The notes: generated from the sequence alone by a model not told the origin. Positions 25,745 to 33,470 are shown, numbered from the stretch's first letter. The stretch is DNA of 64,000 nt from Pyramidobacter sp. YE332 (GCF_033060595.1 NZ_CP133038.1:1984001-2048000); one strand, 5' to 3'. Numbers and translations are program-made.

Positions 25745-26922
25745 TGTTCGTTGACTCCTTCCAGAAGATGCTTAAGCTTTTCAAAGAAATCTACATGCCA
25801 ACCAACAATTAAGTTGTTTGCGAGTCGATGATACGTTCCCTGCATAACGTAAGAAGCATCAACACGAGATCGAATTCGAATATCATAATCCATTACTCTA
25901 CGGTATAACTCTTTACCTGCTTTTATTTTCTCCTGCTCTGTGGGATTCTCATAGTCTTTCAGCTCCTCCTCCATATCTGCAAATGCATGTTCCCACGCAT
26001 CTTTCAACCGATGTTCGTATGTGTCCAATTCATTGGTAAATACAAGTCCCTGCCGAAGCCAACTTGAACGCTGCATTGATGCTTTATAATAGTCCTGAAG
26101 AGCCATACGCAGCGACCTACTTTTATATTGAAGAAGCCGAAGCTGTTCCAGAAATATTCTATCTTTTGGATCCAATTCTGCTTCTTCAATTTCATCCAAA
26201 TCCCAAAATTCGATAGGTAGATTGTCATCACCATACTGCCTTGTTATCTCATAAATCTTAGAATGTAGCTGCCTTTGGGTTGTTATAGTGGGGTCAACTG
26301 AGGACAAGGCTTGAACAGATTCCCGAAACCACCACCCTTCAATACGCTCGGTAGCCATTGAAACATGTTCCGGCTTACAAGAATATCTCATCTGTTTCTG
26401 GATGTCTTTTTCAACATTCACAATATCACTGGCAGAGGAGATAATCTTAATTCTCTTTACCAGGTTCATGAGAATGTTTTTATCTGTCTGCCTGAATTTG
26501 TTGTAAAATTTGGCATTTGTCTTATTAGTGCTATCTTCTGCAACGGTGTTAAGCCGATCATATGCTTTCTGATACTTTTGGTTTTGAATGGCTTCAGCAG
26601 CTGAATTGTCTGGAACACCAGCCGTCGTTATGATTACAAAATCCGTGTGATCAAGCAAAGAGAAATCTGCTGATATTGCATCAAACCATACATTCAGAGT
26701 CCGCCACAAATCTGTAGAAACATCTGTAAGACTGGCAGGTGTCGTATGATGCTTAGCCTGAATAAGCTGAACAGGTGTACCCTCTTTATCGAAAGCGATG
26801 TCATCAAATTTCTCAATAGATATCTGATAACTCGGATCATCACTGCTCATCAGGAGGTTCAGCGCATAGCGCACCTGATACAGGTACCCAAGCATTTGAC
26901 CTGATGTATTGTGTGATACCAT
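25741..26922 (-). CDS. ABC-three-component system effector with nuclease-like N-terminus
   Basis: 393 aa. The N-terminal ~100 residues have E37-K-F-D40-D-I-A-F followed by VQLIQ55-A-K57, the D...QxK arrangement of PD-(D/E)xK restriction-like nucleases (Cap4/DUF4297-like). The rest is a helical domain typical of ABC-3C effectors. ATG at 26922 (MVSHNTSGQMLGYLYQ) has TAGGAGG 7 nt upstream; a longer frame to 26979 is unlikely. First gene of the three-gene operon; an IS110 insertion lies immediately upstream. DNA cleavage is inferred, not shown. Confidence 0.75.
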   Translation of the reverse strand: MVSHNTSGQMLGYLYQVRYALNLLMSSDDPSYQISIEKFDDIAFDKEGTPVQLIQAKHHTTPASLTDVSTDLWRTLNVWFDAISADFSLLDHTDFVIITTAGVPDNSAAEAIQNQKYQKAYDRLNTVAEDSTNKTNAKFYNKFRQTDKNILMNLVKRIKIISSASDIVNVEKDIQKQMRYSCKPEHVSMATERIEGWWFRESVQALSSVDPTITTQRQLHSKIYEITRQYGDDNLPIEFWDLDEIEEAELDPKDRIFLEQLRLLQYKSRSLRMALQDYYKASMQRSSWLRQGLVFTNELDTYEHRLKDAWEHAFADMEEELKDYENPTEQEKIKAGKELYRRVMDYDIRIRSRVDASYVMQGTYHRLANNLIVGWHVDFFEKLKHLLEGVNEQ

Positions 26923-26984
26923 GATTTTCCTCCTAGAATAATGTAGTCGCACTTGTTGACAGATTATTGAACGGGACAATCTGC

Positions 26985-27188
26985 GATAATGTCAGCATGC
27001 AGTGTGAGCGTCGCCGTTTGTTTCCTTGGGGACATTTCCTCGTAAAGGAGAGTGGCGCCTCACCTCTTGCGGCAGTTCACGAATGAGCTGGATGTTGAGA
27101 CCGAAGGTCTTCTCCGTCTGTCCAAGGAGGTTGTGAGCCGCAGGAAGCGTGAGAATTCACCTGCAAATACGTTGTGGTGAGGTGACTC
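26985..27188 (+). ncRNA. Candidate IS110 bridge RNA region
   Basis: About 200 nt of non-coding sequence between the presumed left end of the IS and the transposase ATG, with local stem-loops such as GAGACC-GAA-GGTCTTC (27095-27110). By analogy with IS621-like elements it should encode the target- and donor-binding guide RNA. No homologue is recognised by sequence, so this rests on position. Confidence 0.3.
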
Positions 27189-28376
27189 ATGTACTATCTT
27201 GGTATTGACATCGGGAAGAACAATCACGAAGCAGGGCTTATCAGGGAGGACGGCAGCCACGTCGGCAAGTCGCTGCGTTTCGCCAATGCTCGGGAGGGCT
27301 TTCAGCAGCTTCTGCTCTTTCTCGAACAGAGTCTTCCCGAGCGGGAGGCTTTCTGTATCGGCATGGAGGCGACCGGTCATTACTGGCTCGCGCTCTACTC
27401 CTTTCTGCGGGAGCAGGGTTTTGCTCTGCATGTGATCAACCCGATCCAATCCGACAGTCTGAGGAACTTCCACATCCGGAAGCAGAAAACGGATGCGGTC
27501 GACTGCTTTCTGGTGGCTGAGGTGATCCGTTTCGGCTCGTTCAGCGAAACTCATCTGGCTGATGAAGATATCATGGCGCTGCGCAATCTGGCCCGTTTCA
27601 GAGAGTCGCTCAAGGACTCCTGCGCCGACTACAAGCGACAGGTCGTCACCGTTCTGGATCAGGTGTTTCCGGAGTATGCTGCCTTGTTCTCCAACGTCTT
27701 TGGCGAGAGTTCAAAGGCATTTCTCAAGACGTACGGCACTCCGGAACAGGTGGTCGACGTGAACACGAAATCGCTGGCCGCTTTGCTCAGAAAAACCAGC
27801 CGGGGCCGGCACGGTACTGACAAAGCCCGTGAGCTCAAGTCTCTGGCGGCGCGTTCGGTCGGCCTGACTCTGTGTTCGGATGCCTTTGCCTTTCAAATCA
27901 GGATTCTCATCGAACAGATCGAATTCACGGAGAAGCAGATCGATGAGATCGACAAGAAGATCGCCCGGCAGCTGAGGAAGTTTAGCTCTGTCATCCTCAC
28001 TGTCCCCGGCGTGGGGCCGGCGACGGGCGCCGTGATCCTCGGTGAGATCGGCGATATCAGTCGTTTCTCCAATCCCAAGAAACTCGTCGCCTTTGCCGGG
28101 ATCGATCCGACTTCGTTTCAATCGGGGAACTATGTCGGCCAGCACAACCGCTTGTCCAAGAAAGGATCCCCCTACCTGAGACGAGCTGTCTGGATGTCGG
28201 CGCTGATAGCAGTCAGATGCGATCCTGTCTTCAAAGCGTTCTACGAAAAGAAGCGCGGTGAGGGGAAAGCGCATGGGACTGCATTGGGGGCTGTGTCGAG
28301 AAAACTGCTTTATACGATTTACGCTGTTCTGAAAGCCAACAAACCTTACGAGGTACGCCGCCAGGGCATAGAATGA
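27189..28376 (+). CDS. IS110-family transposase
   Basis: 395-aa DEDD recombinase. RuvC-like N-terminus with D7 in YYLGIDIGK, Glu in CIGMEATGHYW and Asp in KTDAVDCFLVAEV. The C-terminal transposase_20 domain has VPGVGPATGAVILGEIGDI, AFAGIDP and the Ser nucleophile region RLSKKGSPYLRRAVWMSA. Full-length for the family, so potentially active. ATG at 27189 follows GGTGAGGTG. Confidence 0.93.
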   Translation: MYYLGIDIGKNNHEAGLIREDGSHVGKSLRFANAREGFQQLLLFLEQSLPEREAFCIGMEATGHYWLALYSFLREQGFALHVINPIQSDSLRNFHIRKQKTDAVDCFLVAEVIRFGSFSETHLADEDIMALRNLARFRESLKDSCADYKRQVVTVLDQVFPEYAALFSNVFGESSKAFLKTYGTPEQVVDVNTKSLAALLRKTSRGRHGTDKARELKSLAARSVGLTLCSDAFAFQIRILIEQIEFTEKQIDEIDKKIARQLRKFSSVILTVPGVGPATGAVILGEIGDISRFSNPKKLVAFAGIDPTSFQSGNYVGQHNRLSKKGSPYLRRAVWMSALIAVRCDPVFKAFYEKKRGEGKAHGTALGAVSRKLLYTIYAVLKANKPYEVRRQGIE

Positions 28377-28802
28377 TCCTGTTCCCGCGGGGTTCCCTGC
28401 TCGTGTCGCTTCCGTGTGAGCTCGTTCGCGTGCTTGTTTTGTCTGAGTTCTGTCCAATATGCCGTTTTCAGGGGCGCTTTGGCTTTTTCACGCGGGCAAC
28501 CGGCTAGAAATACTTCGGGCATGAGCTCGAATTTCCTACTTGACTTTTAATAGCTGGTCTCCTTTCTGAATACTCACATCATCTTGACGACAACTTTTCG
28601 CTTCTATATGATTCAATATATATAACCCGTCTGCCAGTTGTATCATTGAGGCGTGAAAGGGTAAGTCCTTCGATTATCTTTTCATTCATCACATCCAAGG
28701 TTCACTTATCATATTCCTCGAATCAGACAATATTTTTTTATTATGTAAGGAAATTTGTTTCCTTGTTCAATATTCCATTTTTATATCACCGGTTACTGCA
28801 GC

Positions 28803-28830
28803 GATATGTAATCTTTTCTCGCAAAACGCA
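28803..28830 (+). repeat. 28-bp direct repeat, copy 2
   Basis: Second copy of the repeat at 23253-23280 (26 of 28 identical), again just 3' of a minus-strand gene. Confidence 0.7.
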
Positions 28831-28859
28831 AAATCATCAAAATATTGTAGTTTTGCGTT
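28825..28859. repeat. Inverted repeat at the 3' side of the DUF4143 ATPase gene
   Basis: AACGCAAAA (28825-28833) and TTTTGCGTT (28851-28859) with a 17-nt loop. The same 9-mer forms the core of the palindrome on the other side of the gene (30116-30150). Confidence 0.65.
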
Positions 28860-28865
28860 CTGGTA

Positions 28866-30086
28866 TCAGGCCATTTCCAATGCCTGTTCATTCAGCAAGA
28901 AGTCAAACAAATGCATCATCTGATATCCATCCTCAAGATTCGACAGCGGATTACGGTCCATAGTTATCAGGATCTTCTTGTATCCATCGTCCAGCAGATG
29001 AAACGCTGAGACTTCTCTTTCTTTTACCGCTTCATCCTGTATGGTGTAAGAAACCTGCACGTAATATCTCTTGCCACTGAGTTCTTTTGCGATAAAATCT
29101 ATTTCTTTTTCCCGGTTCTTCCCGATATCAACAATATAACCCCGTCGAAGCAGTTCAAGGTATACCAGATTTTCAATAATATGCGTGATTTCAATCTGCC
29201 TGTAATGAATAGCAGCGTTCCGGAGCCCCATGTCAGCAGCATAGTATTTATTCTGAGTCTTTAGGTATTCCTTCCCTTTGATGTCATAACGATCAGATTT
29301 ATAAAAGAAAAAGGCATCGCAAATATGGCTTAAATATCTGCTGATTGTTTCGTTATCTACTGATTTGAATCCGTTGCTCTTCAGAGTATTAGCAATCTTA
29401 TTCGTGGAGACATACGCACCGATAGAAGAACAGAGCAGTTCAATTAAAGCAATAAACAGTGCTTCGTTGCGGATATCATAGCGTTCTATCATATCCCTCG
29501 TGACCACCGTATTTACCATCATATCCAGATAAGTTCTTTTCTCCTGGTCCTCAGTTTCTCTCACAGCATATGGCAATCCACCAAACTGGATATATTCATC
29601 AAAGGCATCCATTTTATCGATCTGTCTGAATGCAAGAAATTCTGCAAACGAAAGTGGGAAAACTTTGATTTCAATGCCCCGGCCACGAAAGATCGTGTTG
29701 ATATCATGGGACAGCAGTTTGGAATTGGAGCCGATAATATATACATCTGTATTGAATTCCGCCTTGATCGAATTGACTACTTCCTCAAACCCGTCTACAA
29801 GCTGAATCTCATCCAAAAATACATAGTACAGCTCCTCATCACAGATGGCCTCGGCTATGTAATGATAAAGCGTATCCCCGTCCCGAAGTGCTTCCCATTT
29901 CTTCAGATCAAGCGACACTTTGATGATATGATCCGAAGGAACACCGTCGGACAGAAGATAATCATAGTAAAGTTCATTCAAAAGAACCGACTTCCCACAT
30001 CTACGGATGCCGGTAATTACCTTTACAATGTCCTTTTTTCGATATCGGACAAGCTTTTCCAAAAGTTGATCTCTCTTGATATACAT
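28866..30086 (-). CDS. AAA_14/DUF4143 ATP-binding protein
   Basis: 406-aa P-loop ATPase. Walker A GIRRCGKS (26-33), Walker B YYVFLDEIQ (about 95-103), sensor-like IIGSNSKLLS, then a DUF4143 C-terminal domain with a PD-(D/E)xK-like remnant KEIDFIAK...YYVQV. The family is abundant and often horizontally spread; function is poorly known. ATG at 30086 (MYIKRDQLLEKLVRY) has GAGAGGTG upstream. Low GC; not clearly linked in operon to its neighbours. Confidence 0.8.
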   Translation of the reverse strand: MYIKRDQLLEKLVRYRKKDIVKVITGIRRCGKSVLLNELYYDYLLSDGVPSDHIIKVSLDLKKWEALRDGDTLYHYIAEAICDEELYYVFLDEIQLVDGFEEVVNSIKAEFNTDVYIIGSNSKLLSHDINTIFRGRGIEIKVFPLSFAEFLAFRQIDKMDAFDEYIQFGGLPYAVRETEDQEKRTYLDMMVNTVVTRDMIERYDIRNEALFIALIELLCSSIGAYVSTNKIANTLKSNGFKSVDNETISRYLSHICDAFFFYKSDRYDIKGKEYLKTQNKYYAADMGLRNAAIHYRQIEITHIIENLVYLELLRRGYIVDIGKNREKEIDFIAKELSGKRYYVQVSYTIQDEAVKEREVSAFHLLDDGYKKILITMDRNPLSNLEDGYQMMHLFDFLLNEQALEMA

Positions 30087-30115
30087 CTTCCAATCACCTC
30101 TCTGCCTGTAATATA

Positions 30116-30150
30116 AACGCAAAACTTCAAAAAATCAAGAGTTTTGCGTT
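30116..30150. repeat. Inverted repeat at the 5' side of the DUF4143 ATPase gene
   Basis: AACGCAAAACT (30116-30126) and AGTTTTGCGTT (30140-30150), 13-nt loop. It lies about 30 bp upstream of the ATPase start, where it could be an operator, and shares its core with the repeat at 28825-28859. Confidence 0.65.
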
Positions 30151-30184
30151 TTGTGCGTGTATCAAAATATAGAGGACAGAACAC

Positions 30185-30727
30185 TCACAAATTTCTCTGT
30201 GAGCTTTCTGCCCTCTGTCGATCAGCATACTGGATCTTTCCCACATACTCTGGCGTATGCACTTCTATAGATTTGCAGCCAAGATCCTCAGAAGTGCTGC
30301 TATTTCCGGCTTTCAGAGCCATATCCTCCACCTTCTGATAGGGGATATTTCCCAGCCTGTCTTCATTCCCTTTCTGAGGGATAACCTCCATCATTAGTTT
30401 CAGCTTCATGGCTTCATAATCGGACAGCTCTCCAACATTAAACTGGGGAGTGCGATCCACGACCTTCATAAGCTACACTTCCACCTCTCCCAAAATGTCC
30501 TTATACGGACGGCCTGCTTCATAGGCCTGAAAAGCACCGGTCATGTTGAGGTTGGCCTCAACCGGGGAATCGCCGCTGCGGAAAGAAAGTCCTCGGTAGG
30601 ATTCACCCTGAAGCTTCTCCACATCCCGGATCCCGATCCTTACGTCAGCAAGTTCCGGCTGGAGATCTTTGTCAAACCGTGCCGTCAGATCTTCTTTCAT
30701 TTGTTCCAAAAACTGCTCATAATTCAT
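30185..30727 (-). pseudogene. DUF5688 family gene broken by an in-frame stop
   Basis: The first part, from ATG at 30727 after AAAGGAGG, encodes MNYEQFLEQMKEDLTARF, then RGLSFRSGDSP and ends GEVEV at a TAG (30473-30475). Two codons later the same frame continues MKVVDRTPQFNVGELSDYEA and NIPYQKVEDMALKAG, matching the next portion of DUF5688 proteins, then a short unrelated tail to 30185. Full-length family members are much longer, so the gene is both interrupted and 3'-truncated. Typical of Lachnospiraceae conjugative elements. Confidence 0.7.
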
Positions 30728-30866
30728 CTGATGTCCTCCTTTTCGTGAAATAATAAAAGGCCGGTCAGATTTTCTCCGAAGAAGATCCAACTGGCCTATG
30801 TAAGGTAAAACAGATGAATAAAAAATATTGCCTGCCACAGCATTGTACTCGTGCAACCGAAGTATT

Positions 30867-30950
30867 TTGTTAGCAAGTTTTTTTAGGGATTTTTTGCTCT
30901 TGTTAGCAAAACGATGATTTTGTTAGCAAAATGGGCGATTTTTGCTAACA
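30867..30950. repeat. Cluster of TTGTTAGCAA repeats next to the island end
   Basis: TTGTTAGCAA occurs directly at 30867-30876, 30900-30909 and 30920-30929, and inverted (TTTGCTAACA) at 30941-30950, with a further partial inverted copy at about 30960-30966. The last direct and the inverted copy form a hairpin. Spacing (33 and 20 bp) is irregular. They could be arm-type sites of the lost integrase or operators. Confidence 0.6.
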
Positions 30951-31038
30951 TATTAGCTGGCTAACAGAAATCGATGGGTTTTATGTTAAAGATGAGAAAA
31001 GCGGAAAACCAAGAAATCTTGATTTTCCGCGGAATTTC

Positions 31039-31115
31039 TGGCGTCCCCGAGAGGATTTGAACCTCCGACCTCACGCTTAGGAGGCGCGCGCTCTATCCAA
31101 CTGAGCTACGAGGAC
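31039..31115 (-). tRNA. tRNA-Arg (anticodon CCT), intact, element-borne
   Basis: 77 nt including encoded CCA. Acceptor GTCCTCG/CGGGGAC, D arm GCTC-AGTTGGATA-GAGC, anticodon stem CGCGC/GCGTG around CTCCTAA (anticodon CCT, reads AGG), T arm GGAGGTTCAAATCCTC. It differs widely from the split tRNA-Arg that flanks the island and has a less GC-rich T arm. It lies 94 bp inside the right island end on the same strand as the split gene. Confidence 0.93.
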
Positions 31116-31209
31116 TTGTATAAAATTGACGTTTCAGCTCTTATTTTATCGGTTTTTTCGAACTCACAGCCGATATGAGTTTTTCGATAGGCAGATGGTC
31201 CGCAATCAC

Positions 31210-31249
31210 CTTAGGAGGCAGTCGCTCTATCCATCTGGGCTACGGGGTC
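31210..31249 (-). pseudogene. 5' half of the split tRNA-Arg(CCT)
   Basis: Minus strand: acceptor GACCCCG, TA, D arm GCCC-AGATGGATA-GAGC, anticodon 5' strand ACTGC and loop to CTCCTAAG, after which the tRNA stops and island sequence begins. With 22106-22142 it makes a full tRNA. A2/C71 and a D-stem C/A mismatch suggest slow decay. Its own promoter (31268-31296) is intact. Confidence 0.85.
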
Positions 31250-31267
31250 GTTCTCAAAAGCGGGTTC

Positions 31268-31296
31268 ATCATAACACAAGCGCTTCAAAGCCGCAA
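31268..31296 (-). promoter_or_regulatory. Native promoter of the split tRNA-Arg
   Basis: TTGCGG (31291-31296), 17-bp spacer, TATGAT (31268-31273), 18 bp upstream of the tRNA 5' half. The transcript would run through the 5' half and on into the intact tRNA-Arg at 31115. Confidence 0.55.
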
Positions 31297-31315
31297 GGAA
31301 CGAACGCGGGCTTCC

Positions 31316-31939
31316 TTACTTCCCGACGGTCCACGGCGCGTCGGGATCCGCCACGATCACGGTTTTATTCAGCGCGCGCGTTTCGTTGCAGCGAAAGCAG
31401 TCGTACAGATGATCGTTGATCATGCCGCAGGCTTCGAGAAAGGAGAACATGCTCACCGTGCCGACGAATTTGAAGCCGCGCCGGCGCAGGTCGCCGCTGA
31501 ACGCGTCGGAGAGGGCGCTGCGCGTCAGGCGCTGTTTCTGATAGGCGGGATAGATCACGGTGCGCCCGCCCGTGAAGCTCCAGACGTACGCGGCGAAGCT
31601 GCCGAATTCCCGGCGCACGTCGAGAAAGCGCCGGGCGTTGTTCACAACGGCGCGCACTTTGCGTTCGGCGTGGATCATCTCGGGATCGGCCATGATGCGG
31701 GCGACCGTTTCGTCGTCGTATCCGGCCACCTGAGCGTAATCGAACCGGCTGAAATTGCGCGCGAAGCACCGGCGCTTGCGCAGCATCAGCAGCCAGCTCA
31801 GCCCGCAGCTCATGGATTCCATCAGCAGATGTTCGAAAAGGACTTTGTCGTCATGCTGCGGCACGCCCCATTCCCCGTCGTGATATTTTCTCAGCAGCGG
31901 GTCGGCACCGCTCCACGGGCAGCGCTTTTCAGACGTCAT
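31316..31939 (-). CDS. tag: DNA-3-methyladenine glycosylase I
   Basis: Base-excision repair enzyme removing 3-methyladenine. 207 aa. Hallmarks are CPWSGADPLLRKYHDGEWG (Zn-binding Cys plus conserved YHDxEWG), LFEHLLMESMSCGLSW, and the C-terminal SFLEACGMINDHLYDCFRC with the remaining Zn ligands. The first gene beyond the island on the chromosomal side; 12 bp downstream of the Fe-S protein gene on the same strand. Confidence 0.93.
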   Translation of the reverse strand: MTSEKRCPWSGADPLLRKYHDGEWGVPQHDDKVLFEHLLMESMSCGLSWLLMLRKRRCFARNFSRFDYAQVAGYDDETVARIMADPEMIHAERKVRAVVNNARRFLDVRREFGSFAAYVWSFTGGRTVIYPAYQKQRLTRSALSDAFSGDLRRRGFKFVGTVSMFSFLEACGMINDHLYDCFRCNETRALNKTVIVADPDAPWTVGK

Positions 31940-31951
31940 AGGCTCCTCCGC

Positions 31952-32815
31952 TCACTGCGCAATGGTTCGTTCCCCGCAAGGGCTGCGGAATTCGCACGGC
32001 ACCGCCGTCTGACACTTGCCGCAGCCATAGCGCGGCGCGTATTTTCGCTTCTGCGTTGCCAGATAAGCGGCGCACAACGGATGCTTCTTTCCCTGTCTCA
32101 GCGAAATCGCGTGCGCCGGGCAGCGACGCACGCACGCCCCGCACTGGATGCAGCGCTCGTAAACAGCGTCGTATTCTCGCGACGTCGGTTCAATCTGCGC
32201 TTCCACCACCACGCTGCCCAAGCGGCCGGCCATGCCCTTTTCCGTGATCAGCCCCTTGCTGAGCCCAAACGTTCCCAAGCCGGCGGCAAAAGCGACATGA
32301 CGCTCGGACCAGTTGCTCGCGTAGGTATCCGCACTGACGCCGGGGAATCCAGCCAGCGTCCCCTGTCCGCCGCGCGCCACTCGAAAGCGACTATCCCGCG
32401 ACGGCGCCACAGCGCGGACGCCTTGAGCCTGCAGCCACGCGCAGAGCTCGTCCAACAGAGAGGAGAGGAACTCCTGCCCCTCGATACGGCCGTAAAGCCA
32501 CTCCAATGAGGTCCGCTCGGGCGCGATGCGGTTGCTCGCTCTCACGCGCTCGGAGAACGGAAAAAAGAAGGACAGCACGCTGCGCGCCTCCGGCAGCCAG
32601 TCCCGCGGCGAAAGATGCCATGGCCCCACCACTTCCGCACTCTTGAACTTCTCAAAAAGAGGATCATCCGCCGCGGCGATGCCGATCAGCGGCCTGTCAA
32701 AAAAAACCGTTCCCGCCAGTTCAGGGTGTCCGTCCGCCATTGCCGCGGTAAGCACGTTGCCCGAGCCGGCGGCAAAACGCTCTTTCATCCACGCATCCAA
32801 CTGTACGCGGTTCAT
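31952..32815 (-). CDS. 4Fe-4S double-cluster protein (QueG-like, no cobamide domain evident)
   Basis: 287 aa. The C-terminal third has C-x2-C-x2-C-x3-CP (RCIQCGACVRRCPAHAI) followed by further cysteines (CGKCQTAVPC). The N-terminus matches proteins annotated as epoxyqueuosine reductase-like or 4Fe-4S double-cluster proteins (GLGTFGLSKGLITEKGMAGRLG). Electron transfer or a reductase role is likely; substrate unknown. ATG at 32815 follows GGAGGTTTC; a longer frame to 32860 lacks an RBS. Confidence 0.75.
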   Translation of the reverse strand: MNRVQLDAWMKERFAAGSGNVLTAAMADGHPELAGTVFFDRPLIGIAAADDPLFEKFKSAEVVGPWHLSPRDWLPEARSVLSFFFPFSERVRASNRIAPERTSLEWLYGRIEGQEFLSSLLDELCAWLQAQGVRAVAPSRDSRFRVARGGQGTLAGFPGVSADTYASNWSERHVAFAAGLGTFGLSKGLITEKGMAGRLGSVVVEAQIEPTSREYDAVYERCIQCGACVRRCPAHAISLRQGKKHPLCAAYLATQKRKYAPRYGCGKCQTAVPCEFRSPCGERTIAQ

Positions 32816-32834
32816 TCGAAGAAACCTCCTTTGC

Positions 32835-33470
32835 TCACGCCCCCCGCCAGGGGAGCGCAAAAAATCGTTTCAGCCGTTTGTACGCTATGAACGCCAGCAG
32901 CGACGTGACGCCATATTTGAACAGGTTGAACGGCAGCAGCGCGTAGACCATCAGCGTATAAAGATCCGTCACCGCGGCATTGGCGGCGTGCCCCATGCCG
33001 ATCACCGTCTCCATTTTCAGTCCCAGCAGGCGCGCGTAAGCGGGAAAAAAGACGAAAAAGTTGCCCAGCACGATCAGCGACGAAGCGCACAGCGTGCCCC
33101 AAAGCAGCGCCTGCGCAGCGGCGCGTTTCGTGCGCCGGCGGCCGTACAAAAGCGCCGCGGGCACGACGTAGCACAGACTGCCCCACAGGTTTGCCGCCTC
33201 GCCGACGCCCATGGTCGTCGTGCCGTTGAGCAGGAAATTGAGCGTTACCTTGACGACCGCCGCAAAAGCTCCGGCGCCGGGACCCATCATGCAGCCGCCG
33301 AGGATCACCGGCAGCTCGGAAAGATCGAACTTCACGAACGGCGGCACAAAAGGCACCGGAAATTCGAGAATCATCAGCAGCGCGCCGACCGCTCCAAGCA
33401 TACCCGTCAGAACAAGCGAATGCAGCGAAAAACGCCGGCAGCGCGCCAGCGACATGGTGTCATCCTTCAT
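32835..33470 (-). CDS. ECF transporter S component, RibU-like
   Basis: 211-aa, about six hydrophobic segments. The segment LEFPVPFVPPFVKFDLSELP and GGCMMGPGAG match riboflavin-specific S components (RibU), which bind vitamin and dock onto a shared energising module encoded elsewhere. ATG at 33470 follows GAGGGA; an internal ATG at 33455 is possible. No FMN riboswitch is recognisable upstream. The ribDEH genes are also in this window, so the cell may both make and import riboflavin. Confidence 0.75.
   Translation of the reverse strand: MKDDTMSLARCRRFSLHSLVLTGMLGAVGALLMILEFPVPFVPPFVKFDLSELPVILGGCMMGPGAGAFAAVVKVTLNFLLNGTTTMGVGEAANLWGSLCYVVPAALLYGRRRTKRAAAQALLWGTLCASSLIVLGNFFVFFPAYARLLGLKMETVIGMGHAANAAVTDLYTLMVYALLPFNLFKYGVTSLLAFIAYKRLKRFFALPWRGA

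Larger units (their letters stand above)
26985..28545 (+). mobile_element. IS110-family insertion sequence (ends approximate)
   Basis: Encodes a DEDD transposase and is GC-richer than the flanking island DNA. The limits given are where composition changes; IS110 elements lack clear inverted repeats and target duplications, so exact ends cannot be read here. The ~200-nt non-coding segment 26985-27188 before the gene is where IS110-group elements encode their bridge RNA. Confidence 0.65.
28546..28865. other. AT-rich intergenic segment with a short orphan ORF
   Basis: On the minus strand an ATG near 28683 opens a 36-codon frame (MNEKIIEGLTLSRLNDTTGR...) ending near 28573, probably the start of a gene cut off by the IS110 insertion. 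The rest holds only the 28-bp repeat (28803-28830) and an inverted repeat (28825-28859). Confidence 0.4.
22143..31217. mobile_element. 9-kb genomic island inserted in the anticodon loop of tRNA-Arg(CCT)
   Basis: An identical 8-bp core CTTAGGAG (plus strand) occurs at 22143-22150 and 31210-31217, exactly where the two halves of one tRNA-Arg gene break. Between them the DNA is mostly AT-rich and carries two IS elements, an ABC-3C-type conflict system, a DUF4143 ATPase, a broken DUF5688 gene and an intact tRNA-Arg(CCT). No integrase or mobilisation gene remains, so it appears immobile or was moved in trans. Confidence 0.75.

Noticed and set aside
30867-30966. TTGTTAGCAA cluster as a short CRISPR
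   Set aside because: Units are only 10 bp, unevenly spaced and partly inverted; no cas genes.
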